A DNA stretch of 64,000 bases from Acidobacteria bacterium Ga0077534 (GCA_001464455.1 LNEI01000019.1:124001-188000), one strand, 5' to 3'; positions 29,886-39,003 are shown, counted from the stretch's first letter. Notes: generated from the sequence alone by a model not told the origin. A program made the numbers and translations.

Positions 29886-31031
29886 ATGATCACAGAAACA
29901 CAAACAGCAATTAATACAGAAACAGCGGTAAAAAATCCGCTAGGGCTTAAGAAGATCCACCACGTCGAATTCTACGTCGGCAATGCTAAGCAGGCGGAGT
30001 TTTATTATCGTAAGGCTTTCGGGTTTTCGCGGGTTGGGTATATGGGGCTGGAGACTGGGAACCGTGAGGTTACGAGTTATTTGCTCAAGCAGTCGAACAT
30101 CAATTTTATTCTGTCGACGCCGATGTCGCCGGAGCATCCGGGTTCGGAGCATATCAAGCAGCACGGTGACGGAGTTCACGATATAGCGTTTTTGGTCGAG
30201 GACGCCGATCATGCATTTCATGAGGCGGTGAGACGCGGTGCGACCCCGGTTGAAGAGCCTCACGATCATGGCGACGAGCATGGTATGGTTCGTCACGCCT
30301 CGATCGCGACGTATGGCGATACGATCCATTCGTTCCTCTCGTACAACAACAATAACGGCCACAACTACAACGGCGTTTTCCTGCCCGGTTTCGTCGAGCA
30401 GCGTGTCGAGGGTGACCCGACGGGCATTATGCTGGTCGATCATATCGTCGGCAACGTCGAGCTCGGTCAGATGACCAAATGGTGCGATTTCTATCGAGAT
30501 GTGATGGGCTTTTTCCGCTATATTACGTTTGACGACCAGGACATCTCGACCGAGTATTCCGCCCTGATGTCGATCGTGATGTCCGACGGCGGGCACAATA
30601 TCAAGTTCCCGATCAACGAACCCGCACCGGGCAAGGCGGGAAAATCGCAGATCCAGGAATATATCGACTTCTACCGCGGTCCCGGTGCTCAGCACGTAGC
30701 ACTTCTGTGCCGTGACATCCGCTCGACGGTGGCCAAGCTGCAAGCGAACGGCGTCGAGTTCCTCCGTGTGCCCGACACATATTACGACGAGTTGCCTTCA
30801 CGCGTCGGCGAGATCGACGAAGACATCGAAAGCCTGAAAAAACTCGGCATCCTCGTCGACCGAGACGAAGAAGGCTATCTGCTTCAGATCTTCACAAAAC
30901 CCGTCGAAGATCGGCCGACCGTGTTTTACGAAATTCTTCAACGAAAGGGATGCAAAGGCTTCGGCAAAGGCAATTTCAAGGCTCTGTTCGTCTCGATCGA
31001 GGAAGAGCAGCGGCGGCGTGGAAATCTATAG
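29886..31031 (+). CDS. hppD: 4-hydroxyphenylpyruvate dioxygenase
   Basis: 381 residues with two vicinal-oxygen-chelate domains. N-terminal: [20 protein letters not shown]. Catalytic: [15 protein letters not shown] (His ligand), [13 protein letters not shown] (His ligand) and [19 protein letters not shown] (Glu ligand and C-terminal gate helix). It converts 4-hydroxyphenylpyruvate to homogentisate with Fe(II) and O2. It acts between phhA and hmgA; the tyrosine transaminase is not in this window. Confidence 0.97.
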   Translation: MITETQTAINTETAVKNPLGLKKIHHVEFYVGNAKQAEFYYRKAFGFSRVGYMGLETGNREVTSYLLKQSNINFILSTPMSPEHPGSEHIKQHGDGVHDIAFLVEDADHAFHEAVRRGATPVEEPHDHGDEHGMVRHASIATYGDTIHSFLSYNNNNGHNYNGVFLPGFVEQRVEGDPTGIMLVDHIVGNVELGQMTKWCDFYRDVMGFFRYITFDDQDISTEYSALMSIVMSDGGHNIKFPINEPAPGKAGKSQIQEYIDFYRGPGAQHVALLCRDIRSTVAKLQANGVEFLRVPDTYYDELPSRVGEIDEDIESLKKLGILVDRDEEGYLLQIFTKPVEDRPTVFYEILQRKGCKGFGKGNFKALFVSIEEEQRRRGNL

Positions 31032-31089
31032 CTTCTTTGGTTGGCGAGCTGGGCATCAAATTCTGCTATTGGAAACTGACAATAACGCT

Positions 31090-31530
31090 GTGAACATCGA
31101 GTACCGCAAAGCTGATCTTGCTACATTTAGGCAGTTAAACGTAGTCTTTTCCGAAGCGTTTGAGGATCCGGAGCATTACCAGAGCAGGCTACCGTCTGAT
31201 GAATATCTTTCAAAGCTTCTTTCCCGCGAAGACTTTATCCCGCTCGTCGCGACCATAGACGGCAATGTTGTCGCGGGACTCGCCGCGTATGTGCTGCAAA
31301 AATTCGAACAGGAGCGAAGTGAGATCTACATTTACGATCTTGCGGTTTTGGAAAGTCATCGGCGGAGTGGGATCGCGACCGGTCTGATCAATAAGCTTCG
31401 CGAGATAGCCCGCGAGATCGGTGCGTATGTGATCTACGTTCAGGCCGATCCGCCGGACGAGCCCGCGGTCAAGCTGTACGAATCGCTCGGGGTACGCGAG
31501 GATGTACTGCATTTTGATATCGAACCTTGA
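31090..31530 (+). CDS. GNAT acetyltransferase resembling aminoglycoside 3-N-acetyltransferase I
   Basis: 146 residues from GTG 31090 (the frame can also start at GTG 31018, overlapping hppD). The acetyl-CoA site and surroundings are strikingly AAC(3)-I-like: AAYVLQKFEQERSEIYIYDL, AVLESHRRSGIATGLINKL, REIGAYVIYVQADPPDEPAV and REDVLHFDI. Characterised AAC(3)-I enzymes acetylate gentamicin or fortimicin. In this chromosomal setting, between aromatic-degradation genes, the natural substrate is unknown. It overlaps the downstream acetyltransferase frame if that gene starts early. Confidence 0.82.
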   Translation: MNIEYRKADLATFRQLNVVFSEAFEDPEHYQSRLPSDEYLSKLLSREDFIPLVATIDGNVVAGLAAYVLQKFEQERSEIYIYDLAVLESHRRSGIATGLINKLREIAREIGAYVIYVQADPPDEPAVKLYESLGVREDVLHFDIEP

Positions 31531-31562
31531 TGATAGTCGCGAAAACGCGACCTGTGACCGTT

Positions 31563-31997
31563 ATGGACATTCGGCCATACTCAGAGACGGATATTGACGC
31601 GGTCGTAGCAGTGTTTCGCTCGAACATACCTAAGTATTTCGGACCGTCCGAAGAGCCCGGGCTTCGAGAGTTTTTGGCGGAGTTTGCCGATGACTATTAT
31701 GTGATCGAGCGAGATGGCGAGATCGTCGGTGCCGGCGGAATTGCTTTGAACGACGACGATACGGTCTCGCTCTGCTGGGGAATGGTTCACAATGACCATC
31801 TTGGGACTGGTCTCGGAAAGGTGCTGACTGAATACCGCATCGAACGTTCGCGTAGGATATTTGGTGATAAAGCACTGGTCACTAGCACCTCGCAATTGAC
31901 TGAGGGCTTTTACAAGAAATTCGGGTTTGTAACCGTGGAACACACGCCAGATGGCTTTGGGCCTGGTCTAGATATTTGTAAGATGCGATTGGATTAG
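31563..31997 (+). CDS. GNAT-family N-acetyltransferase
   Basis: 144 residues from ATG 31563 (MDIRPYSETDIDAVVAVF); ATG 31530 and TTG 31527 are possible earlier starts coupled to the previous stop. GNAT features: EIVGAGGIALND (strand 4), GMVHNDHLGTGLGKVLTEYRI (acetyl-CoA loop) and TEGFYKKFGFVTVEH at the end. Substrate unknown. Confidence 0.82.
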   Translation: MDIRPYSETDIDAVVAVFRSNIPKYFGPSEEPGLREFLAEFADDYYVIERDGEIVGAGGIALNDDDTVSLCWGMVHNDHLGTGLGKVLTEYRIERSRRIFGDKALVTSTSQLTEGFYKKFGFVTVEHTPDGFGPGLDICKMRLD

Positions 31998-32021
31998 CCC
32001 GTCTGGATTCGAATTCGGTCT

Positions 32022-32474
32022 ATGTTGCAGATCATTGCTGCTAAGATTTCTCAATTGCATCCTCTTGAGATCTTGTTTCGAGGAACGTTACTCAGTCTCG
32101 GACTGATGTTCTTTGGGTTTGCGGCGTGGCAGGCGACAGGATCGATCGGGATTGTCGGTTCGCACGATAGGTATACCGCGGAGGTCAAACGGTGTGAGCC
32201 TGACGGTGCGCCAGGTGCTCGGTTCCGCTTTTACCAATGCGAAGTGAAATATCGATCGGATCATGGAAATCATTCTGCATATATCGACAAGCTGCTTTCG
32301 AAATATGCCGTAGGTGATCAGGTCGATATCTATATAGGCAGAGGCGAGCAATACAGCGTCCATGCCGGCGGCTTTTTAGGGCTTTGGGCGATACCAACTC
32401 TTCTCACTATCATAGGATCTGTGTTCGCTGGAGTTGGTGTATGGCCAGTTAGAGATACTAAGGTCAAACCTTAA
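32022..32474 (+). CDS. DUF3592-like membrane protein
   Basis: 150 residues with two membrane spans (about 20-45, LLSLGLMFFGFAAWQATGS, and 117-140, GLWAIPTLLTIIGSVFAGVG). They flank an extracytoplasmic beta domain (RFYQCEVKYRSDHGNHSAYI, VDIYIGRGEQYSVH), the typical DUF3592 layout. Function unknown. It is 16 nt before hmgA, so the two may be cotranscribed. Confidence 0.7.
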   Translation: MLQIIAAKISQLHPLEILFRGTLLSLGLMFFGFAAWQATGSIGIVGSHDRYTAEVKRCEPDGAPGARFRFYQCEVKYRSDHGNHSAYIDKLLSKYAVGDQVDIYIGRGEQYSVHAGGFLGLWAIPTLLTIIGSVFAGVGVWPVRDTKVKP

Positions 32475-32489
32475 GTGTTTGAGTAGACC

Positions 32490-33782
32490 ATGGAAACAAA
32501 ATACCAGACAGGTTTCGGAAATGAATATGCTACCGAGGCGGTTGCGGGTGCATTGCCCGTAGGGCAAAATTCGCCTCAGAAGGCACCGCATGGACTGTAT
32601 GCCGAACAGCTTTCGGGAACGGCTTTCACCGTGCCGCGCGCCGGGAATAAGCGGACGTGGACCTACCGCATTCGGCCGTCGGTCATGCATTTGCCGTTTG
32701 AGCGGATCGATAACCGTCGCTGGCAGAGCAAGCCGGACGATATCGACGTTACACCAAATCAACTCCGTTGGGATCCACTTCCGATCCCCACCGAACCAAC
32801 TGATTTTATTGACGGCATCACGACGATCGCCCTCAATGGTGACCTTATGTCGCAGGCCGGTATCGGAATTCACATCTATACCTGCAACAAAGGCATGGGC
32901 GACCGGTATTTTTACAATGCTGACGCCGAAATGCTAATAGTGCCCGAGATGGGCCGACTCGGTTTTCTTACCGAACTTGGAGCATTGCAGGCAGGTGCAG
33001 GTGAAGTTGTTGTCATACCTCGCGGCGTTAAATTCAAGGTCGAACCGCATCCGGAGGACAAACAATGTCGTGGCTATATCTGTGAGAATTATGGAGCGCA
33101 GTTTCGCCTGCCCGACCTCGGCCCGATTGGTGCGAACGGACTCGCCAACTCACGAGATTTCGAAACTCCGGTCGCGTGGTACGAGGACCGCGAAGGCAAG
33201 TTCGAACAGGTCGCCAAATTCGCCGGAAATCTATGGTCGTGCGAGATAGATCACAGCCCGCTGGATGTCGTCGCATGGCACGGCAACTACGCTCCGTACC
33301 GCTACAACCTAAAGACATTTAACACCATAGGCTCGATCTCATTCGACCATCCCGACCCGTCGATCTTTACGGTTTTGACGTCGCCCTCGGGCGAAGCGGG
33401 CGTGGCGAATTGCGACTTCGTCATATTCCCCGACCGCTGGCTCGTGGCCGATAACACCTTCCGCCCGCCGTGGTATCACCGCAACTACATGTCCGAATAT
33501 ATGGGCCTCATCTACGGAGCATACGACGCCAAAGAAACCGGCTTCGTCCCCGGCGGAGGCTCGCTCCATAACCAAATGTCCGCCCACGGCCCGGACCTCG
33601 ACGCCTTTGAAAAAGCATCGAACGCCGAGCTCGCACCGCAAAAATTGTCCGGCACAATGGCATTCATGTTCGAGTCGAGATATATCATCCGCCCGACGCG
33701 ATTCGCGATGGAATGCGCCGAATTACAGAACGATTATTTTGAGGTGTGGCAGAGGTTGAAGAAGAATTTCAAGGGAGAATAG
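32490..33782 (+). CDS. hmgA: Homogentisate 1,2-dioxygenase
   Basis: 430 residues. The N-terminal [21 protein letters not shown] is diagnostic. The iron site lies in [18 protein letters not shown] (His and Glu ligands) and QMSAHGPD (His ligand). It opens homogentisate to maleylacetoacetate. With phhA and hppD it makes three steps of phenylalanine/tyrosine breakdown. Maleylacetoacetate isomerase and fumarylacetoacetase are not in the window. Confidence 0.97.
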   Translation: METKYQTGFGNEYATEAVAGALPVGQNSPQKAPHGLYAEQLSGTAFTVPRAGNKRTWTYRIRPSVMHLPFERIDNRRWQSKPDDIDVTPNQLRWDPLPIPTEPTDFIDGITTIALNGDLMSQAGIGIHIYTCNKGMGDRYFYNADAEMLIVPEMGRLGFLTELGALQAGAGEVVVIPRGVKFKVEPHPEDKQCRGYICENYGAQFRLPDLGPIGANGLANSRDFETPVAWYEDREGKFEQVAKFAGNLWSCEIDHSPLDVVAWHGNYAPYRYNLKTFNTIGSISFDHPDPSIFTVLTSPSGEAGVANCDFVIFPDRWLVADNTFRPPWYHRNYMSEYMGLIYGAYDAKETGFVPGGGSLHNQMSAHGPDLDAFEKASNAELAPQKLSGTMAFMFESRYIIRPTRFAMECAELQNDYFEVWQRLKKNFKGE

Positions 33783-33819
33783 CTTTGCTAACGAGCCCAA
33801 TGCTTTGACGGGAGTGAAC

Positions 33820-34215
33820 GTGACCCGAAATCTTATAAACAAAGGTCTTATCGCGGCCGCCCTGATGAACATCATGGGGGTTCTGATTTTTTCGCGTGCG
33901 CTTACCAATTCTGCTATCAACAACGCCGACCCGGTCGTGATGTCGAATTTCGGACTTGTGATGATCGTAGTTTGGGGCCTTGCATACTTAGCCGCCGCTA
34001 GCATCGCTTCCAGCATCAGATGGCTGGCCGGTGCGTTTGCCTTAGAAAAGCTTGTTTATGTTGTGGTTTGGGTTCGGTGGCTCTCAGTGAATAGCCTCAC
34101 GGATCTCTATGCCAAGGATGTCTTTGCCGGTATTTTTTATAGCATCTACGGGATAAACGATCTCGTATTTATGTTATTTTTTACCTACATTTTCCTCTTC
34201 AGAAGATCAGATTGA
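33820..34215 (+). CDS. Small four-span membrane protein
   Basis: 131 residues from GTG 33820, which has GGGAG 5 nt upstream; TTG 33805 is the upstream limit of the frame. Four hydrophobic segments: GLIAAALMNIMGVLIF, FGLVMIVVWGLAYLAAASIA, FALEKLVYVVVWVRWL, and GINDLVFMLFFTYIFLF. No family recognised with confidence. It follows hmgA by 37 nt. Confidence 0.7.
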   Translation: MTRNLINKGLIAAALMNIMGVLIFSRALTNSAINNADPVVMSNFGLVMIVVWGLAYLAAASIASSIRWLAGAFALEKLVYVVVWVRWLSVNSLTDLYAKDVFAGIFYSIYGINDLVFMLFFTYIFLFRRSD

Positions 34216-34268
34216 CCCGCGGGCCGCGATCGCAACGGGCTTCAAACATTTTATGACGTAAAAAGTAT

Positions 34269-36074
34269 ATGAAAAAATGCCCGCAATGCGGTCGTGATTA
34301 CGACAACACAATGATGTTCTGTCTCGACGACGGGGCCGAGTTGCTCTACGGCCCGGCTTTGTCGGTACCACCTGCGGTAGCGGGTGGGGCTTTGTCCTCG
34401 GACGAAGGACCAGAGACCGCGATCTTGCACTCGACGGCTGCTCCGGGCGAAGCTCCGACTCGTGCGCTGATTCATACTACTGAGCAGACTGCAGTGTTGC
34501 CTCGCGGAGCGGAGGCGGAGCCTCGGGAATCTTTGGGTGGGCTTTCGGAGAAGCAGAGCTTCTCCGCAAATAGAGCGGCAAAGCCGCTTATCGCAGCGGT
34601 CGCGGCCGTGGTTCTCTTTATAGGAGCATTCGCAGGTTATCGATATTTCAGCATCGGTGGATCGGGGGCGATCAATTCTATTGCGGTGATGCCGTTTGAG
34701 AATAGGAATTCGGATGCTGATACGGATTATTTGTCTGATGGTTTGGCGGAATCGGTGATCTTTCGGTTGACGCAGATCCCTGATCTGAAGGTCAGCCCGA
34801 CGAGTTCGGTGATGCGTTACAAAGGAGCGTCGACTGATGTTGCCAAGATCGCTTCAGAACTTGGCGTAGATGCGGTAATGACCGGACGCCTTACCAAGCG
34901 GGGCGACAATCTGAACATCACGGTCGAGCTCGTGGATGCCCGCACCAACAAGTCGCTGTGGGGCGAACAGTACGAACGGAAACTTTCGGAATTATTGACC
35001 ACCCAACGTGAAATGGTCGCTGAGATCGTGAGCAAACTGCAACTAAAACTGTCGGGTGAAAGCGAGCAAAAGCTGGCCAAGAAATACACGGACAACAGCG
35101 AAGCCTATCAGCTTTATCTGCAAGGTCGTTTTCATTGGAACAAGCGAACTGCAGCTGAATTTGAAAAGGCGGTCGTGTTTTTCAAACAAGCCATCGAGAA
35201 AGATCCGAACTATGCTTTGGCACATAGCGGATTAGCCGATACTTATGGCTTGTTTCCTCGTTACGGCGATTTCCGACCAAAGGAATATATGCCGCAAGCC
35301 AAGGCAGCGGCGCTCAAGGCACTCGAACTTGACCCGAACTTGGCGGAAGCTCATACGTCGCTCGCACAAATCACTCTTTTTTATGAATATGACTTTACAG
35401 GTGCAGAAAAATCGTTCAAACGGGCGATCGAACTCGATCCGAATTACGCGACCGCTCATCAATGGTATGGACTCTTATTAACATACATTGGCAAAAACGA
35501 CGAGTCGGTTAGGGAAGCTAAGAAAGCTTTCGAACTCGACCCCTTTTCACTTAGAATCAACGCTGATTTGGCGACTTCTCTCGCAGTTGCCAATCGATTT
35601 GACGAAGCTCTGTTGCAGAACAAAAAACTTAACGCGCTATTTCCCGACGAAAGACGTTTTCGTGGGATAAACGGTAATATTTATACCGCTCAAGGCAAAT
35701 ACGATCAGGCGGTCGATGAATTGCTACTTAGTTTAACGGCAGATAAAGACTTCAAACCCGAAAATATTACCAGAATGAAAGAAGCCTACGGAAAAAACGG
35801 ATGGGATGGATTCCAGCGTATGTATGGGGAAATACTCCTCGAAGAACTGAATACCAAACAGGCAAAAGACCCCAACGGATATATCAGTGCCGGGGAGTTT
35901 GCCAACGCATACGCCTGGGGCAAAAACAAAGAGAAGACTATCGAATATCTGAACAAAGCCTATGACGAGCGTGACCGGAGGATGATGAACCTCAAGGCCG
36001 ATAAAACTTGGGACTTCGTGCGAGACGACCCGCGATTTAAGGAATTGGTCAAACGAGTCGGGATCCCGGAATAG
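34269..36074 (+). CDS. Zinc-ribbon / TolB-N-like / TPR membrane protein, paralogue 1
   Basis: 601 residues. The N-terminal zinc ribbon (CPQCGRDYDNTMMFCLDDG) is followed by a long linker and one membrane span (about 113-133, LIAAVAAVVLFIGAFAGY). A periplasmic FlgO/TolB-N-like domain follows (IAVMPFENRNSDADTDYLSD, ELGVDAVMTGRLTKRGDNL), then several TPRs from about residue 275 (AFELDPFSLR, RAIELDPNYATAH). This is the layout of receptor-kinase relatives lacking the kinase. It is about 70% like paralogue 2 (36503-38233). Unlike that copy, its linker holds several palindrome-derived insertions (34361-34566). Confidence 0.85.
   Translation: MKKCPQCGRDYDNTMMFCLDDGAELLYGPALSVPPAVAGGALSSDEGPETAILHSTAAPGEAPTRALIHTTEQTAVLPRGAEAEPRESLGGLSEKQSFSANRAAKPLIAAVAAVVLFIGAFAGYRYFSIGGSGAINSIAVMPFENRNSDADTDYLSDGLAESVIFRLTQIPDLKVSPTSSVMRYKGASTDVAKIASELGVDAVMTGRLTKRGDNLNITVELVDARTNKSLWGEQYERKLSELLTTQREMVAEIVSKLQLKLSGESEQKLAKKYTDNSEAYQLYLQGRFHWNKRTAAEFEKAVVFFKQAIEKDPNYALAHSGLADTYGLFPRYGDFRPKEYMPQAKAAALKALELDPNLAEAHTSLAQITLFYEYDFTGAEKSFKRAIELDPNYATAHQWYGLLLTYIGKNDESVREAKKAFELDPFSLRINADLATSLAVANRFDEALLQNKKLNALFPDERRFRGINGNIYTAQGKYDQAVDELLLSLTADKDFKPENITRMKEAYGKNGWDGFQRMYGEILLEELNTKQAKDPNGYISAGEFANAYAWGKNKEKTIEYLNKAYDERDRRMMNLKADKTWDFVRDDPRFKELVKRVGIPE
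34361..34566. repeat. Cluster of palindromic mini-sequences inside a coding region
   Basis: Four hairpins lie in the linker of the TPR gene: CCACCTGC-GGTA-GCGGGTGG (34368-34387), GTCCT/AGGAC (34394-34410), GAGGC-GGA-GCCTC (34512-34524) and CGGAGAAGC-AGA-GCTTCTCCG (34546-34566, perfect 9 bp). The equivalent linker of the paralogue at 36590-36740 is shorter and lacks them. Confidence 0.75.
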
Positions 36075-36229
36075 AATCGAAATATCCGCAGCAGCAGATA
36101 ATCGTGGTTTGTGTAGAGGATTATGTATATCTCGTGCCGTTCGTCGAGAACGATCAGGAGATCTTCCTAAAGACGATAATTCCGAGCAGCAAAGCCACCA
36201 AAAGATATCTAGGAGATGAAAATGAATAA
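36075..36229 (+). pseudogene. 5'-truncated toxin gene (BrnT-like/cyanobacterial-type toxin) fused to the end of TPR paralogue 1
   Basis: From just after the TPR stop, one frame reads KYPQQQIIVVCVEDYVYLVP and then FVENDQEIFLKTIIPSSKAT, ending at TAA 36227-36229. This looks like the C-terminal half of small toxins that end in YLVPFVE...FLKTIIPSRKATKRYL. No start-proximal half exists: the homology begins where the TPR gene ends. Its stop overlaps the antitoxin start by 14 nt, the normal pairing. I conclude that it is a decayed toxin. Confidence 0.7.
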
Positions 36230-36485
36230 GCTGGACGTTGAAGAAAAAGAAATACTGGCTGCCTATGATAGCGGTAAGTTGGCCTCAATCACCGGGGTCA
36301 AAAAGGAACTTGCCCGGCATCGCAAGGTAGCCGAAAGTACGTTCAAAAAAGATGCGCGGATCAACATCCGCATCGCATCGCGCGATCTGCGTGCCCTGCA
36401 AAAGCGTGCTCTGGCCGAGGGCATACCATATCAGACCCTTATCGCCAGTATTTTACATAAGTACGGCGAGAACCGCACGAACTAG
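36216..36485 (+). CDS. Orphan ribbon-helix-helix (CopG-like) antitoxin
   Basis: 89 residues with AGGAG 5 bases upstream of ATG 36216. LDVEEKEILAAYDSGKLASI is followed by INIRIASRDLRALQKRALAE and GIPYQTLIASILHKYGENR, an RHH-type DNA-binding antitoxin. The toxin that precedes it is truncated, so it is probably an orphan. Confidence 0.8.
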   Translation: MKMNKLDVEEKEILAAYDSGKLASITGVKKELARHRKVAESTFKKDARINIRIASRDLRALQKRALAEGIPYQTLIASILHKYGENRTN

Positions 36486-36502
36486 TTCAATACACGGAAC
36501 CT

Positions 36503-38233
36503 ATGAAACGATGCCCTGAATGCGGTAGAAATTACAACGACGATTCGATGAGTTTTTGTCTCGATGACGGCGCCGAACTGCTCTTCGGCCCGGCGTCGAT
36601 GGACGAGCCGGCGACGGCGATCTTGCACTCGACATCTGCTCCGGGCGAGGCTCCAACACGGGCGCAGATCCACTTGACAGACCAGACTGCGGTCTTGCCT
36701 GCAAGCACGAGCGATATTGCCCCTCAGCTTCGCGGTTTCGATAAACGTTTGCTGGCCGCTCCTTTTTTACTGGCGATCATCATCCTCGGCGGATTTTTCG
36801 GATATCGATACATCACGCCTGCTAAACAGATCGAATCCATCGCCATGATGCCGTTTGAGAATAGGAATTCTGATGCCGACACCGAGTACCTGTCCGATGG
36901 TCTGGCGGAATCGGTGATGAATCGTCTTTCGCAGCTGCCGGATCTAAAAGTTAGTCCGACGAGTTCAGTTTTTCGTTACAAAGGCAAGGATACCGATCCG
37001 CAAGTTATTGCCACAGAATTGGGAGTTGATGCGGTGATGACCGGACGAATCACCCAGCGAGGTGAAAATTTGACCATCAACGTTAATCTGGTCGATGCCC
37101 GCGTCAACAAGTTGCTGTGGGGCGAGCAGTATGAACGGAAACTTTCGGAATTGTTGACCACCCAACGCGAGATCGTCGCCGAGATCGTGAGCAAACTGCA
37201 ACTGAAACTGTCGGGCGAAAGCGAGCAAAAGCTGGCGAAGAAATACACCGACAACAACGAAGCCTATCAGCTTTATCTGCAAGGTCGTTACCATTGGAAC
37301 AAGCGGCAGATACCTGAATTTGAAAAAGCGATCGTGTTTTTCAAGCAAGCCATCGAAAAAGACCCGAACTACGCCCTGGCTTACAGCGGTTTAGCTGACA
37401 CTTACACTTTGTTTCCCGACTACGGTGATTTCAGACCGAAAGAATATTTGCCGCAAGGCAAGCAAGCGGCACTCAAGGCTCTCGAACTCGACCCGAATCT
37501 TGCCGAAGCCCACACATCGCTGGCACAAATCATTATGTTTTCTGATTATGACTTTGCAGGAGCGGAAAAGTCATTCAAACGGGCGATTGAACTCAATCCG
37601 AATTACGCAACCGCTCATCATTGGTATTCAAGACTATTATCATTCAGTGGCAGGCACGACGAAGCAATTAGAGAAATAACGAAAGCCGTTGAACTCGATC
37701 CGTTTTCATTGGCAATCAATGGTTCTATGGGACTTCAACTGCAATTAGCAGGACGATTTGACGAAGCACTTTTACAAAACAAGAAGGTCAATGAACTGCT
37801 TCCTAATGAAGCAGCATTTCATAGTTTCAACTATTATGTTTATGCGGCTCAAGGCAAATATGGTCAGGCTGCCGAAGAAGACCTACTCGCTGCGAAGGCA
37901 ACCAAGGATTTCAAACCCGAAAATATTACGAAATTGAAAGAAGCCTACGAAAAAGGCGGCTGGGACGGCTTGGGGCGGATGTGGCAGGAAATAACCATCA
38001 AAGAACTGAACGCCAAACAGGCAAAAGACCCCAACGGATATGTTAAAGCCATGGATTTTGCCTGGGCATATGCTTTGGGCAAAGACAAAGATAAGACGAT
38101 CGAATATCTGAACAAAGCGTATGACGAGCGTGACCTCAATTTGACCCAACTAAAGGTCGAAAATACTTGGGACTTCGTGCGAGACGACCCGCGATTTAAG
38201 GAATTGGTCAAACGAGTCGGGATCCCGGAATAG
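36503..38233 (+). CDS. Zinc-ribbon / TolB-N-like / TPR membrane protein, paralogue 2
   Basis: 576 residues, same plan as the gene at 34269. Zinc ribbon CPECGRNYNDDSMSFCLDDG, shorter linker, membrane span about 88-108 (LAAPFLLAIIILGGFFGYRY), FlgO/TolB-N-like domain (IAMMPFENRNSDADTEYLSD), then TPRs. The last 69 nt are identical to those of paralogue 1 (from the ACTTGGGACTTCG stretch to the stop), well above the overall similarity. This suggests gene conversion or recent duplication. Confidence 0.85.
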   Translation: MKRCPECGRNYNDDSMSFCLDDGAELLFGPASMDEPATAILHSTSAPGEAPTRAQIHLTDQTAVLPASTSDIAPQLRGFDKRLLAAPFLLAIIILGGFFGYRYITPAKQIESIAMMPFENRNSDADTEYLSDGLAESVMNRLSQLPDLKVSPTSSVFRYKGKDTDPQVIATELGVDAVMTGRITQRGENLTINVNLVDARVNKLLWGEQYERKLSELLTTQREIVAEIVSKLQLKLSGESEQKLAKKYTDNNEAYQLYLQGRYHWNKRQIPEFEKAIVFFKQAIEKDPNYALAYSGLADTYTLFPDYGDFRPKEYLPQGKQAALKALELDPNLAEAHTSLAQIIMFSDYDFAGAEKSFKRAIELNPNYATAHHWYSRLLSFSGRHDEAIREITKAVELDPFSLAINGSMGLQLQLAGRFDEALLQNKKVNELLPNEAAFHSFNYYVYAAQGKYGQAAEEDLLAAKATKDFKPENITKLKEAYEKGGWDGLGRMWQEITIKELNAKQAKDPNGYVKAMDFAWAYALGKDKDKTIEYLNKAYDERDLNLTQLKVENTWDFVRDDPRFKELVKRVGIPE

Positions 38234-38242
38234 TGAAAAAAT

Positions 38243-38974
38243 GTGAACCGATGCCCTGAAAAATATCGAGTCGAAGCTGATGAGATACATAAAACAACGA
38301 TGGACGTAATCTCTAAAGAATCGAGGTTTACGGCAACGCCCGATAAAGGCGAAGTCTCTTCAATTCTATTGCGGCCCCAAAATCCGTCGCATCTGTTAAT
38401 GCTGGGTCACGGGGCGAGTTCGAATATGCGGACGCCGATGCTGACGACGATCGCTGAGAACTTGTCGGAGCATGGGATAGCGACGTTTCGGTATAACTTT
38501 CCTTATTCTGAGAAAGGCGGCGGGCGGAATTCGCAGGCTACTTGTTTGGAGACTATTCGGTCGGCTGTGAGAGCGGCGGGCGAGGCGGCGCCTGATCTGC
38601 CGATATTGGCGGGTGGACATTCGTTCAGTGGGCGGATGACCTCGACGGCGCAGAGTGAGGAGCCGATCGAAGGCGTGAAGGGTCTTGTTTTCTTCGCGTT
38701 TCCGCTGCATCCGTTGGGTGAACCGGCGACTAAGCGAGCCGATCATCTGGCGAATATCGACGTTCCGATGCTATTCCTCAGCGGCACACGCGACGCTCTC
38801 GGCGAGCTTGTTCTGCTCGAACCCGTTGTAGAAAGGCTGGGCTCGAAGGCCACGCTTCATCTTCTCGATACGGCGGATCACAGTTTCAAAATTCTCAAAC
38901 GAACGCGGCAGAGCAGTGAGGACGTTTTTGCTGAGATGGCACGGGTCGCCAAGGCTTGGGCTGACACGATCTAG
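38243..38974 (+). CDS. Alpha/beta hydrolase (KANL3/Tex30-like) with borrowed first codons
   Basis: 243 residues from GTG 38243. The fold shows LLMLGHGASSNMRTPM (oxyanion region), FRYNFPYSEKGGGR, LAGGHSFSGRMTS (nucleophile GHSFSG) and DTADHSFKI (catalytic His), as in predicted dienelactone-hydrolase/KANL3 relatives. The first codons (MNRCPE) match the start of the upstream zinc-ribbon genes, not hydrolases, so a fusion is likely. ATG 38300 (MDVISKESRF) may be the ancestral start. Substrate unknown. Confidence 0.8.
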   Translation: MNRCPEKYRVEADEIHKTTMDVISKESRFTATPDKGEVSSILLRPQNPSHLLMLGHGASSNMRTPMLTTIAENLSEHGIATFRYNFPYSEKGGGRNSQATCLETIRSAVRAAGEAAPDLPILAGGHSFSGRMTSTAQSEEPIEGVKGLVFFAFPLHPLGEPATKRADHLANIDVPMLFLSGTRDALGELVLLEPVVERLGSKATLHLLDTADHSFKILKRTRQSSEDVFAEMARVAKAWADTI

Positions 38975-39003
38975 CCGGCTGCACATGCTAGACTTAATTT
39001 CAG

